From Tritonibacter mobilis (GTDB lineage: Bacteria; Pseudomonadota; Alphaproteobacteria; Rhodobacterales; Rhodobacteraceae): DNA of 64,000 bases. The first letter of the stretch is position 1. Every line of letters starts with the position of its first letter. This document shows positions 8,014 through 15,857 of this stretch, piece after piece. Below the pieces are notes generated by a model, which was not told the DNA's origin, did no database searches, and was given only the letters and a program-made list of their open reading frames with translations. A program made the translations under genes and the position numbers. The DNA lies in contig NZ_LNWY01000014.1 of assembly GCF_001681715.1 (NCBI RefSeq), positions 62,001 to 126,000 of the forward strand, given 5' to 3'.

Positions 8014-9492
8014 ATGCCCACCTTCTGGCTTGTCCTCGCCCTGATCGCACTGTCGGTCGCCGGTTTCTTCCTCGGCCGCAATCGCGCTCTGGTTTCCGCT
8101 GGCGGAAACTCCAAGGACCTTCACTCGCTGCCCTCTTACTACGGGCACAACGTGGCGCTCTCGGCCTTGGTGCCAGCGCTCGCACTTCTTGCAATTTGGT
8201 TGCTGGTGCAGCCAATGATCATTGATCAGCGGGTATCAAGTATGATCCCCGAAGAAACAATTTCTGAAGGGTCCACCATTGGCCTCGTTATGAGTGACGT
8301 GCGTCGGGTCGCCGAAGGGCTTGATCTGGCGGTGGCCGAAGGGGCAATGACCCAAGAACAGGCCCGCAATCTGCGCAGTGAGTTTTCTGATGTGCGCGGA
8401 CGTCTGGGCGAAATCGGCGTGGCCCTTGGCGCGGATGTGCGCCCCGAAGTGCTGCGCGCCGCTCAAACCTACCGGACCCTTTCGAACACCGGCAATATTG
8501 CAATGACCGTGATGGTTGCCTTGGTCGCGCTGGGTGGGTTTGGCTGGTCTTATGGCCGCACACACAAGGATTTTCGTGCCCGCAATGTGGTCGAGCAAGG
8601 CATTCTGGCGCTGCTGATCCTTGCAGCCTCGCTCGCGATCCTGACCACCATTGGTATTGTGTTGTCGATGCTGTTTGAGACACGCAACTTCTTCTCGCTG
8701 CATTCCTGGACCGACTTCTTCTTTGGCGGCACATGGGCACCAAACTTCCGCGGCGACTCGGATCTGTCGATCCTGCCGCTTCTGTGGGGTACACTCTATA
8801 TTTCAGTGATCGCATTGCTGGTCGCTGTTCCAATCGGTCTGTTTGCAGCGATCTATCTCAGCGAATACGCCAGCAAAACAACGCGCTCTTTTGCAAAACC
8901 ACTTCTGGAGATCCTCGCCGGTATCCCGACCATTGTTTATGGCCTCTTTGCGCTTCTGACTGTCGGTCCAGCACTTGTGCGGTTCTTTGGTCAGGGCGAA
9001 AACGGCATCCTTGGGGTCGAGTGGATGAGTGGCGCAACCTCTGTTCTGACCGCAGGCGTGGTGATGGGCATCATGCTCATTCCCTTCGTGTCGTCGCTTT
9101 CGGATGACATCATCAACGCGGTGCCTCAGGCGATGCGCGACGGCTCTCTGGGTCTGGGCGCAACCAGATCCGAGACCGTTCGTCAGGTGGTCATGCCCGC
9201 AGCGCTTCCTGGTATTGTCGGTGCCGTCCTGCTGGCCGCCTCACGCGCGATTGGCGAGACCATGATTGTGGTTATGGGGGCAGGGGCGATTGCGAAATTC
9301 TCGCTCAACCCGCTGGACTCCATGACAACAATCACCACCCGGATCGTCAGCCAGCTGACGGGTGATACTGACTTTGCCAGCCCCGAAACGCTGGTCGCCT
9401 TTGCCCTTGGTCTGACTCTCTTTGTGCTGACCCTCGGCCTTAATGTTCTCGCGCTCTATATCGTGCGCAAATATCGGGAGCAGTACGACTGA
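8014..9492 (+). CDS. pstC: Phosphate ABC transporter permease PstC
   Basis: Inner-membrane permease subunit forming the phosphate channel with PstA. The protein is 492 residues, longer than the roughly 320 of E. coli PstC, because of an N-terminal extension with two membrane segments (about residues 3-18 and 45-70) and a soluble helical stretch before the core. The core carries PIGLFAAIYLSEYA, LEILAGIPTIVYGLFAL and the ABC-coupling EAA-like loop VPQAMRDGSLGLGATRSETVRQVVMPAALPGI. GGAG lies six bases before the ATG at 8014. It overlaps pstA by one base (TGATG). The long form is common in alphaproteobacteria. Confidence 0.94.
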   Translation: MPTFWLVLALIALSVAGFFLGRNRALVSAGGNSKDLHSLPSYYGHNVALSALVPALALLAIWLLVQPMIIDQRVSSMIPEETISEGSTIGLVMSDVRRVAEGLDLAVAEGAMTQEQARNLRSEFSDVRGRLGEIGVALGADVRPEVLRAAQTYRTLSNTGNIAMTVMVALVALGGFGWSYGRTHKDFRARNVVEQGILALLILAASLAILTTIGIVLSMLFETRNFFSLHSWTDFFFGGTWAPNFRGDSDLSILPLLWGTLYISVIALLVAVPIGLFAAIYLSEYASKTTRSFAKPLLEILAGIPTIVYGLFALLTVGPALVRFFGQGENGILGVEWMSGATSVLTAGVVMGIMLIPFVSSLSDDIINAVPQAMRDGSLGLGATRSETVRQVVMPAALPGIVGAVLLAASRAIGETMIVVMGAGAIAKFSLNPLDSMTTITTRIVSQLTGDTDFASPETLVAFALGLTLFVLTLGLNVLALYIVRKYREQYD

Positions 9493-10859
9493 TGACCGAT
9501 CATAGCCAAACTCCCGCCTCCGGAGACGTCCCTATGCCTCGCAAACATGGCAACTCCCTGCTCGAACTGACGGATCGCACCAAGCGCCGCAACGCCGCCG
9601 AGGCCCGGTTCAAGGCCTATGGCATCGCGGCCATTGCGGTCGGCCTGTTGATGCTGGTGGTTCTTGTGACGACCATCTTCAGCAAAGGCTTAGGCGCCTT
9701 CCAGCAGACTTTCATCACGCTTCAGGTGGAGCTTTTGGAAGAGAAACTCGACAAAAACGGCAACCGCGATCTGGACGACATCAAGAAGGTCACCACCTTC
9801 GGATATGCCCCGATCATCCGCAACGCCGTAGAGACGAAAGTGACCGAGCTGGGTGTCGAAACACCGCTCAAGGGCAAAGACATGGCTGGGCTTCTGTCCA
9901 AGGACGCCGCAGCAACCTTGCGCGAATTTGTCATCGCCAACCCCGACGAGATCGGCAAAACGGTCGAATTCCGCTTCCTCGCTCAGAGCCGCGTTGACGG
10001 TTATCTGAAAGGGCGCGTGAGCCGTGATAGTATTGAGAACGACAAGAACATCTCTGCCGAGCAACTCGATCTGGTGGATGCGCTTGTCGCAGCGGATGTG
10101 ATCGAGAAGACCTTCAATCTCGACTTTATTCTCGGCGCGGATGCATCGGACGCGCGCCCCGAAGCCGCAGGCATGGGGGTCTCCATGCTGGGCTCGCTCT
10201 TTATGATGTTTGTGGTGCTGGCGCTGGCATTGCCTATTGGTGTGGCGGCCTCGATCTACCTGGAGGAGTTCGCACCGCAGAACTGGCTCACCGACATCAT
10301 CGAAGTGAATATCTCAAACCTCGCGGCGGTTCCGTCGATTGTGTTTGGTATTCTGGGGCTTGCGGTCTTTATCAACTACATGCACCTGCCGACCTCTGCG
10401 CCGCTGGTGGGGGGGCTGGTTCTGACCTTGATGACGCTGCCGACCATCATCATCTCTACCCGCGCGTCGCTGAAGGCGGTTCCGCCGTCTATCCGTGATG
10501 CCGCGCTTGGTGTTGGTGCGTCCAAAATGCAGGCGGTGTTTCACCATGTCCTGCCGTTGGCCGCACCGGGCATTCTGACCGGAACCATCATCGGTCTGGC
10601 GCAAGCGCTTGGCGAAACCGCACCGCTTCTGCTGATCGGCATGGTGGGCTTCATCGCCTCAAACGCACCGGATAGCATTGCCTCAGGCCTGCTTTCACCC
10701 AATTCTGCCATGCCCGCGCAGATCTATGAGTGGGCCAAGCGCGCTGACCCGGCGTTTTACGAACGTGCCTGGGGCGGTATCATCATTCTGCTGGTCTTCC
10801 TGATCACCATGAACACACTGGCCGTGATCTTGCGCCGCCGATTTGAACGCCGCTGGTAA
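9492..10859 (+). CDS. pstA: Phosphate ABC transporter permease PstA
   Basis: Second permease subunit of the Pst importer. The 455-residue protein has one N-terminal membrane segment (about residues 37-60) followed by a long soluble, probably periplasmic domain of about 150 residues (DUF3333-like), then the permease core from about residue 230 ([37 protein letters not shown]). The coupling loop [29 protein letters not shown] is clear. E. coli PstA, at about 296 residues, lacks the extra domain. Start and stop of neighbours overlap or nearly so (pstC by one base, pstB 14 bases downstream), so these genes are one operon. Confidence 0.94.
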   Translation: MTDHSQTPASGDVPMPRKHGNSLLELTDRTKRRNAAEARFKAYGIAAIAVGLLMLVVLVTTIFSKGLGAFQQTFITLQVELLEEKLDKNGNRDLDDIKKVTTFGYAPIIRNAVETKVTELGVETPLKGKDMAGLLSKDAAATLREFVIANPDEIGKTVEFRFLAQSRVDGYLKGRVSRDSIENDKNISAEQLDLVDALVAADVIEKTFNLDFILGADASDARPEAAGMGVSMLGSLFMMFVVLALALPIGVAASIYLEEFAPQNWLTDIIEVNISNLAAVPSIVFGILGLAVFINYMHLPTSAPLVGGLVLTLMTLPTIIISTRASLKAVPPSIRDAALGVGASKMQAVFHHVLPLAAPGILTGTIIGLAQALGETAPLLLIGMVGFIASNAPDSIASGLLSPNSAMPAQIYEWAKRADPAFYERAWGGIIILLVFLITMNTLAVILRRRFERRW

Positions 10860-10873
10860 GAGGGGGCACTACA

Positions 10874-11671
10874 ATGAACGATATGACAGCAATGGATAGC
10901 ACCGTGGAAACCCAACGTACCAAGATCGCAGCCAATAGCGTCAACGTCTATTACGGCGACAGCCATGCCATCAAAGACGTCAACGTCGAGATCGAGGACA
11001 AGACCGTCACCGCCTTTATCGGCCCATCGGGCTGCGGCAAGTCGACGTTTCTGCGCTGCTTGAACCGTATGAACGACACGATTGATATCTGCCGCGTGAC
11101 GGGCGATATCCTGCTGGAAGGCGAAGACATCTACGACAAGCGCGTCGACCCGGTTCAACTGCGCGCTCAGGTCGGTATGGTCTTTCAAAAGCCAAACCCG
11201 TTCCCGAAGTCGATTTATGACAACGTGGCCTACGGCCCGCGCATTCACGGCCTTGCAAAGAACAAGGCGGAATTGGATGAAATCGTTGAGAAATCTCTGC
11301 GTCGCGGCGCGATCTGGGATGAGGTCAAAGACCGTCTTCATTCCCCCGGAACAGGTCTTTCTGGGGGGCAGCAGCAGCGCCTGTGTATCGCACGCGCCGT
11401 TGCCACCGAACCTGAGGTTCTGCTGATGGACGAGCCCTGTTCCGCGCTTGACCCAATCGCCACCGCCCAGGTCGAAGAACTGATCGACGAGCTGCGCGAA
11501 AACTACTCGGTCGTGATTGTGACGCACTCCATGCAACAGGCCGCCCGTGTGAGCCAGAAGACCGCGTTCTTCCACCTCGGCAACCTTGTGGAGTTCGGCC
11601 CAACTGGTCAGATCTTTACCAACCCAGAAGATCCGCGCACCGAAAGCTACATCACTGGCCGTATCGGCTAA
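10874..11671 (+). CDS. pstB: Phosphate ABC transporter ATPase PstB
   Basis: ATP-hydrolysing subunit that powers phosphate import and, with PhoU, passes the phosphate status to PhoR. The Walker A motif is GPSGCGKST (about residues 54-62), the ABC signature [14 protein letters not shown], Walker [14 protein letters not shown], and the switch histidine in [10 protein letters not shown]. The length of 265 residues is normal. AGAGGGGGCACTACA precedes the ATG. phoU follows after 16 bases. Confidence 0.97.
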   Translation: MNDMTAMDSTVETQRTKIAANSVNVYYGDSHAIKDVNVEIEDKTVTAFIGPSGCGKSTFLRCLNRMNDTIDICRVTGDILLEGEDIYDKRVDPVQLRAQVGMVFQKPNPFPKSIYDNVAYGPRIHGLAKNKAELDEIVEKSLRRGAIWDEVKDRLHSPGTGLSGGQQQRLCIARAVATEPEVLLMDEPCSALDPIATAQVEELIDELRENYSVVIVTHSMQQAARVSQKTAFFHLGNLVEFGPTGQIFTNPEDPRTESYITGRIG

Positions 11672-11687
11672 GTTGGAGAAATATCAA

Positions 11688-12398
11688 ATGGTTGAACAAC
11701 ATATTGCATCTGCATTCGACCGCGATCTAGAGGCCATTCAGGCCCGGATCATGAAGATGGGCGGCCTTGTTGAGGCAGCCATCATGGAAGGCGCTCGCGC
11801 ACTTGAGGCCCGCGATGAAGAACTCGCAGCAAAAGTGGTCAAAGACGATGCGGCGATCGACGGCCTTGAGGAACTGATCAACGAGGATGCAGCGCGTGTC
11901 ATCGCCATTCGTGCGCCCGCCGCGGTTGATTTGCGCGTGGTACTGAGCGTTATCAAAATCTCGGGCCATCTGGAGCGTGTCGGTGACTACGCCAAGAACA
12001 TGGCAAAACGCACCGGCGTTCTGGCCCAAAGCCCGGCCGTTGCCGACAGCGCAGCAGCCCTGCGCCGGATGGCGCGCGAGGTCGAGCTGATGCTCAAGGA
12101 TGCGCTCGATAGCTACATCCAGCGCGACGATGAATTGGCCCGCGACGTGATTGATCGTGACCGCGATGTGGACCAGATGTATAACGCTCTGTTCCGGGAA
12201 TTCCTGACCCATATGATGGAAGATCCGCGTAACATTACATCCTGTATGCATTTGCATTTTATTGCAAAAAACATCGAACGCATGGGCGACCATGTCACCG
12301 CGATTGCCGAGCAGGTTGTCTATCTGGTGACCGGCAACAAACCCGAAGAAGAGCGTGCTAAAGCCGACACCACGTCGGTCACGACGCAGGAGATCTAA
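11688..12398 (+). CDS. phoU: Phosphate signalling regulator PhoU
   Basis: Cytosolic three-helix-repeat protein that links the Pst transporter to PhoR and keeps the regulon off when phosphate is plentiful. The 236 residues contain the two repeats, each with the metal-binding E/DxxxD pattern (VKDDAAIDGLEELI and VIDRDRDVDQMYNALFREF) and the conserved histidine-rich segment HLHFIAKNIERMGDHVTAIAE. GGAG nine bases before the ATG at 11688 sets the start. phoB begins three bases after the stop, so the two are probably translationally coupled. Because PhoR has no membrane segment here, PhoU/PstB contact would be its only plausible route to the phosphate signal. Confidence 0.95.
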   Translation: MVEQHIASAFDRDLEAIQARIMKMGGLVEAAIMEGARALEARDEELAAKVVKDDAAIDGLEELINEDAARVIAIRAPAAVDLRVVLSVIKISGHLERVGDYAKNMAKRTGVLAQSPAVADSAAALRRMAREVELMLKDALDSYIQRDDELARDVIDRDRDVDQMYNALFREFLTHMMEDPRNITSCMHLHFIAKNIERMGDHVTAIAEQVVYLVTGNKPEEERAKADTTSVTTQEI

Positions 12399-12401
12399 GC
12401 T

Positions 12402-13091
12402 ATGGCAGTCGATCAGCCCACTGTTCTGGTCGTCGAGGACGAACTGGCTCAGCGTGAAGTGCTGGCCTATAATCTGGAAGCCGACGGCTTTCGGGTGATC
12501 AAGGCGGAAAATGGCGAAGAGGCATTGTTGCTCGTTGAAGAGGATATGCCTGACATTATCGTTCTGGACTGGATGATGCCCAATCTCACCGGGATTGAGA
12601 TTTGTCGTCGCCTGAAAACACGCACTGATACGCGTGGGATTCCGATCATCATGCTCTCGGCGCGCTCTGAAGAGGTAGATAAAGTGCGCGGACTGGAAAC
12701 AGGCGCGGACGATTACGTGGTAAAACCCTATTCCGTGATCGAGTTGATGGCGCGGGTGCGCACGCAGTTGCGGCGGGTCCGTCCTGCCACGGTCGGTATG
12801 CGGCTGGAGTTCGACGACATCATTCTGGATGCGGAAACGCATAAGGTGAGCCGATCTGAGCAACCACTGAAGCTGGGCCCGACTGAGTTCCGCCTGCTGT
12901 CTACCTTTATGGAAAAACCGGGTCGGGTTTGGAGCCGCGAGCAGTTGTTGGACCGTGTTTGGGGACGGGACATCTACGTGGATACCCGCACTGTCGACGT
13001 CCATATCGGGCGTTTGCGCAAGGCGCTGACCCAGCATGGCGGCGACGATCCGGTCAGAACCGTGCGCGGCGCAGGCTACGCCCTCGGCTAG
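12402..13091 (+). CDS. phoB: Phosphate-regulon response regulator PhoB
   Basis: OmpR/PhoB-class transcription factor. The receiver domain spans residues 5-120 with the acidic pocket Glu12/Asp13, phospho-acceptor Asp56 in VLDWMMP and the lysine of DDYVVKPYS. The winged-helix effector domain runs from about residue 130 to 229 (LKLGPTEFRLLSTFMEKPGRVWSREQLLDRVWG; TRTVDVHIGRLRKAL). It should bind the Pho box at 6.75 kb. It is the last gene of the pst operon, which differs from the phoB-phoR pairing of enterics. Confidence 0.95.
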   Translation: MAVDQPTVLVVEDELAQREVLAYNLEADGFRVIKAENGEEALLLVEEDMPDIIVLDWMMPNLTGIEICRRLKTRTDTRGIPIIMLSARSEEVDKVRGLETGADDYVVKPYSVIELMARVRTQLRRVRPATVGMRLEFDDIILDAETHKVSRSEQPLKLGPTEFRLLSTFMEKPGRVWSREQLLDRVWGRDIYVDTRTVDVHIGRLRKALTQHGGDDPVRTVRGAGYALG

Positions 13092-13126
13092 AATCCTACA
13101 TCAATATGTTTGCGTAATGAGTTCTA

Positions 13127-13151
13127 ACGGCTTCGGAATTTCCGGAGCCGT
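13127..13151. terminator. Hairpin between convergent phoB and lysR genes
   Basis: ACGGCTTCGG-AATTT-CCGGAGCCGT forms a ten-pair stem (one G-T). Neither side has a strong T run, so it may be a factor-assisted terminator or simple 3'-end stabiliser serving both genes. Confidence 0.5.
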
Positions 13152-13168
13152 CGTTACATCCGGCTGAT

Positions 13169-14080
13169 CTATCTTGGCAACGGATCTTCGGGTTGAGCCT
13201 GCCCGGCGAGCCATTCCCGAAACTGGGACAGGCCACTATGACGGGACTTCGAAGTTGGCCAGACCAGATAATACGCGCCGCCTATGTCCTCTGAGGCATG
13301 ATGAAGCGCAACCAGGCGACCCGTCGCCAGATCCTGCTCCACCAGATAATCAGGCATCAAAGCGACGCCCAAGCCATGCAGCGCGGCTTGGCTAATGGTG
13401 GAGAATTGATCATAGATCGTGCCGCCAAGATTTCCGTCAGTAGGCACATTCTGTCGTGCAAACCAATCTGACCACGCATGCGGGCGGGTCTGGATGTGCA
13501 GCAAGGGCAGGGAGAGGATATCTCGGGGTGCCTCGATTTTGGCACGACCCGCCAAATCCGCCGAACACACAGGGACAAGCTGTTCGTGCTTTAGCAACAG
13601 CGCCTGTGTTCCTGGCCAATCCGCGTTTCCAAAATGTATTGCCGCATCAAAGCTCTCTGATGCGAAGTTAAACGGAGCCAAGCGCGTGGACATATTGATT
13701 GTCACATCCGGGTGACGACGGGAAAACTCCGGTAGGCGCGGCATTAACCAACGCATGCCAAAGGCAGGCAATATCGCAAGATTGAGGCTTCCGGCCAGAG
13801 GCGCAGATTGCAGCTGGAGCGTTGCCTTAGCAATTCGATCCAATGCATAGCGCACCTCTTCGGCATAGGCCGTCGCATCAGGTGTCAATGACAGGGATTT
13901 TCCCTCGCGCACCACCAGTTCTACGGCCAACTGCCGCTCGAGTGCTTGCAACTGACGGCTAACGGCACCTTGCGTCAGCGACAACTCCGCCGCAGCTGCA
14001 GACGCACTGCCCAGCCGGTCCAGCGCTTCGAGCGCACGCAGCGAGGCAATGGAGGGAAGGAAACGGCGAGGCACAGACAT
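13169..14080 (-). CDS. LysR-family transcriptional regulator (GcvA-like)
   Basis: A 303-residue LysR regulator. The N-terminal winged helix-turn-helix is at about residues 7-65 (LPSIASLRALEALDRLGSAS, AAELSLTQGAVSRQLQALE). The C-terminal part is a periplasmic-binding-like effector domain. The opening RRFLPSIASLRALEA resembles the GcvA subgroup. It is divergent from a glutaryl-CoA dehydrogenase gene with only 95 bases between the two starts, the usual arrangement for a LysR regulator and its target, so it probably controls glutarate/lysine breakdown in response to a pathway intermediate. The effector is unknown. Confidence 0.88.
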   Translation of the reverse strand: MSVPRRFLPSIASLRALEALDRLGSASAAAAELSLTQGAVSRQLQALERQLAVELVVREGKSLSLTPDATAYAEEVRYALDRIAKATLQLQSAPLAGSLNLAILPAFGMRWLMPRLPEFSRRHPDVTINMSTRLAPFNFASESFDAAIHFGNADWPGTQALLLKHEQLVPVCSADLAGRAKIEAPRDILSLPLLHIQTRPHAWSDWFARQNVPTDGNLGGTIYDQFSTISQAALHGLGVALMPDYLVEQDLATGRLVALHHASEDIGGAYYLVWPTSKSRHSGLSQFREWLAGQAQPEDPLPR

Positions 14081-14175
14081 GTATGAGGTATTGTCATATG
14101 TGATTGCGAAAGTCTCGCTGTTTTTTGCAGCTTCACGAGCTTAAGGTCTCGTCAACACTTTCACAGGAGGTCCCC

Positions 14176-15399
14176 ATGCTGGATGACAAACCTACCCTTC
14201 GCGCAAAAGATGCACCTGACCTTGGCCGCTTCAGCTGGGACGATCCCTTGCGCCTTAGCGATCAGCTGACCGAAGATGAACGCATGATCGAAGCGTCTGC
14301 TCGCGCCTATGCACAGGAAAAACTTCAAAGCCGCGTGACTGACGCTTATGAGAACGAGCAGACCGATCCCGAGATCTTTCGCGAAATGGGCGAGATGGGG
14401 TTGCTGGGCACCACGATCCCCGAGGAGTACGGTGGACTGGGCGGTGGCTATGTGTCCTACGGGCTGGTCGCGCGCGAAGTGGAGCGCGTGGATAGCGGCT
14501 ACCGTTCGATGATGTCGGTTCAAAGCTCGCTGGTGATGTATCCCATCTATGCCTATGGCAGCGAAGAGCAGCGTCAAAAGTACCTGCCGAAACTGGCATC
14601 TGGCGAGTGGATCGGCTGTTTCGGCCTGACGGAACCGGACGCCGGCTCTGACCCCGCCGGAATGAAAACCCGCGCCGAAAAAACAGATGGCGGCTACCGG
14701 CTCACTGGCTCCAAGATGTGGATCTCGAACTCACCAATCGCGGATGTGTTCGTCGTTTGGGCCAAGTCTGAAGCGCATGGCGGCAAAATCCGCGGGTTTG
14801 TGCTGGAAAAAGGCACCAAGGGCCTGTCCGCACCGAAAATTCAGCAGAAAATGTCTCTGCGTGCATCGATCACCGGTGAGATCGTCCTGGACGGTGTCGA
14901 GGTCGGTGAAGATGCGTTGCTGCCGCATGTCGAAGGTTTGAAAGGGCCGTTTGGCTGTTTGAACCGGGCACGCTATGGCATCAGCTGGGGCGTCATGGGC
15001 GCGGCGGAGGCCTGCTGGCACGCCGCTCGCCAATATGGTCTTGATCGCCACCAGTTTGGCCGCCCCTTGGCGAACACGCAGCTGTTTCAGTTGAAACTTG
15101 CCAATATGCAAACCGAAATCGCGCTTGGCCTGCAAGCCTCTCTGCGTGTTGGACGACTGATGGATGAGGCCAACGCGGCGCCGGAGATGATCTCCATCGT
15201 GAAGCGCAACAACTGCGGCAAGGCGTTGGAAATCGCCCGTCATGCGCGCGATATGCATGGTGGCAACGGCATCAGCCTCGAGTTCCAAGTGATCCGGCAC
15301 ATGATGAACCTTGAGACGGTGAACACCTATGAAGGCACCCATGATGTGCACGCGCTGATCCTCGGACGCGCGCAAACCGGTCTGCAGGCGTTTTTCTAA
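14176..15399 (+). CDS. gcdH: Glutaryl-CoA dehydrogenase
   Basis: FAD-dependent acyl-CoA dehydrogenase that oxidises and decarboxylates glutaryl-CoA to crotonyl-CoA in lysine, tryptophan and glutarate breakdown. It has 407 residues. Family motifs visible are [40 protein letters not shown] (a flavin-contact region), [38 protein letters not shown], and the catalytic base Glu in [17 protein letters not shown]. These match glutaryl-CoA dehydrogenase better than short-chain acyl-CoA dehydrogenases. AGGAGGTCCCC precedes the ATG at 14176, an unusually strong ribosome-binding site. A strong terminator follows. Confidence 0.9.
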   Translation: MLDDKPTLRAKDAPDLGRFSWDDPLRLSDQLTEDERMIEASARAYAQEKLQSRVTDAYENEQTDPEIFREMGEMGLLGTTIPEEYGGLGGGYVSYGLVAREVERVDSGYRSMMSVQSSLVMYPIYAYGSEEQRQKYLPKLASGEWIGCFGLTEPDAGSDPAGMKTRAEKTDGGYRLTGSKMWISNSPIADVFVVWAKSEAHGGKIRGFVLEKGTKGLSAPKIQQKMSLRASITGEIVLDGVEVGEDALLPHVEGLKGPFGCLNRARYGISWGVMGAAEACWHAARQYGLDRHQFGRPLANTQLFQLKLANMQTEIALGLQASLRVGRLMDEANAAPEMISIVKRNNCGKALEIARHARDMHGGNGISLEFQVIRHMMNLETVNTYEGTHDVHALILGRAQTGLQAFF

Positions 15400-15425
15400 A
15401 CCTTAACGCGACACAATAATGCAAA

Positions 15426-15459
15426 ACCGCCCTTGCAATTATGCAGGGGCGGTCATTTT
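15426..15459 (+). terminator. Intrinsic terminator after glutaryl-CoA dehydrogenase
   Basis: ACCGCCCTTGCA / TGCAGGGGCGGT forms a twelve-pair stem with one wobble and an ATTA loop, followed by CATTTTG. The T tract is short but the stem is very stable. Confidence 0.75.
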
Positions 15460-15857
15460 GCGGGGGTTCCCTTATGACGCCCGCCCAGCAATTCCAATTG
15501 CAGAACAAGCCTCTCGATGAGACCTTAATGCTCGGGTTAACAGCGCGGCCTGAAACTCCTTAGCGAATTGGGAGCGCTGTTAATCTTTCTTAAGGGTGCG
15601 CAGTATGATTTGCGTTCATGGCTGCATAACCTCATCATTGACATCGTCGCACGTCATTTTTTGCAAATTCCGTGATTTAGGATTTGTTAGGGCTGCGGTC
15701 GGGCATTGTCGCAAAACCAGCAGTGCGAGTGGCGCTACGCCCCTCCGCCATTCAGTTAACAGCCTCTGCATCTTTTCCGTAACCCTGACACGGCTGATAG
15801 AGAAACACCTGCAAAATTGAAGGGCGAGAGCCAGCGCGACCCTCGCGGTCCGGTTCA
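15460..15857. other. Gene-free interval with several dyads
   Basis: About 400 bases between the gcdH terminator and the end of the oppositely directed oxidoreductase gene. It holds a 14-bp palindrome (GCAATT-CC-AATTGC, 15488-15501) and a perfect 10-bp inverted repeat around 15537-15583, but no convincing coding frame. A possible 81-codon minus-strand frame ending inside it has no recognisable content and overlaps the oxidoreductase stop region. Confidence 0.5.
15537..15583. repeat. Perfect 10-bp inverted repeat, 27-base spacer
   Basis: TTAACAGCGC at 15537-15546 and GCGCTGTTAA at 15574-15583 are exact inverse copies. On the plus strand TCTTTCTT follows, so it could act as a terminator-like stem-loop; it could also be a protein-binding dyad. 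No gene of known function is attached to it. Confidence 0.55.

Noticed and set aside
11727-13037. Long minus-strand frame (436 codons) opposite phoU and phoB
   Set aside because: Lies wholly antisense to two clear genes, has no family-like sequence, and such shadow frames are common in GC-rich coding DNA. The same reasoning removes the long frames at 19372-20625, 21015-22292, 26119-27240, 38434-39738 and 43748-44809.
15580-15593. TTAA-TCTTTC-TTAA resembling a CtrA site
   Set aside because: Spacing is six instead of seven; another TTAA pair at 15525-15540 has eight. Neither fits the CtrA consensus.
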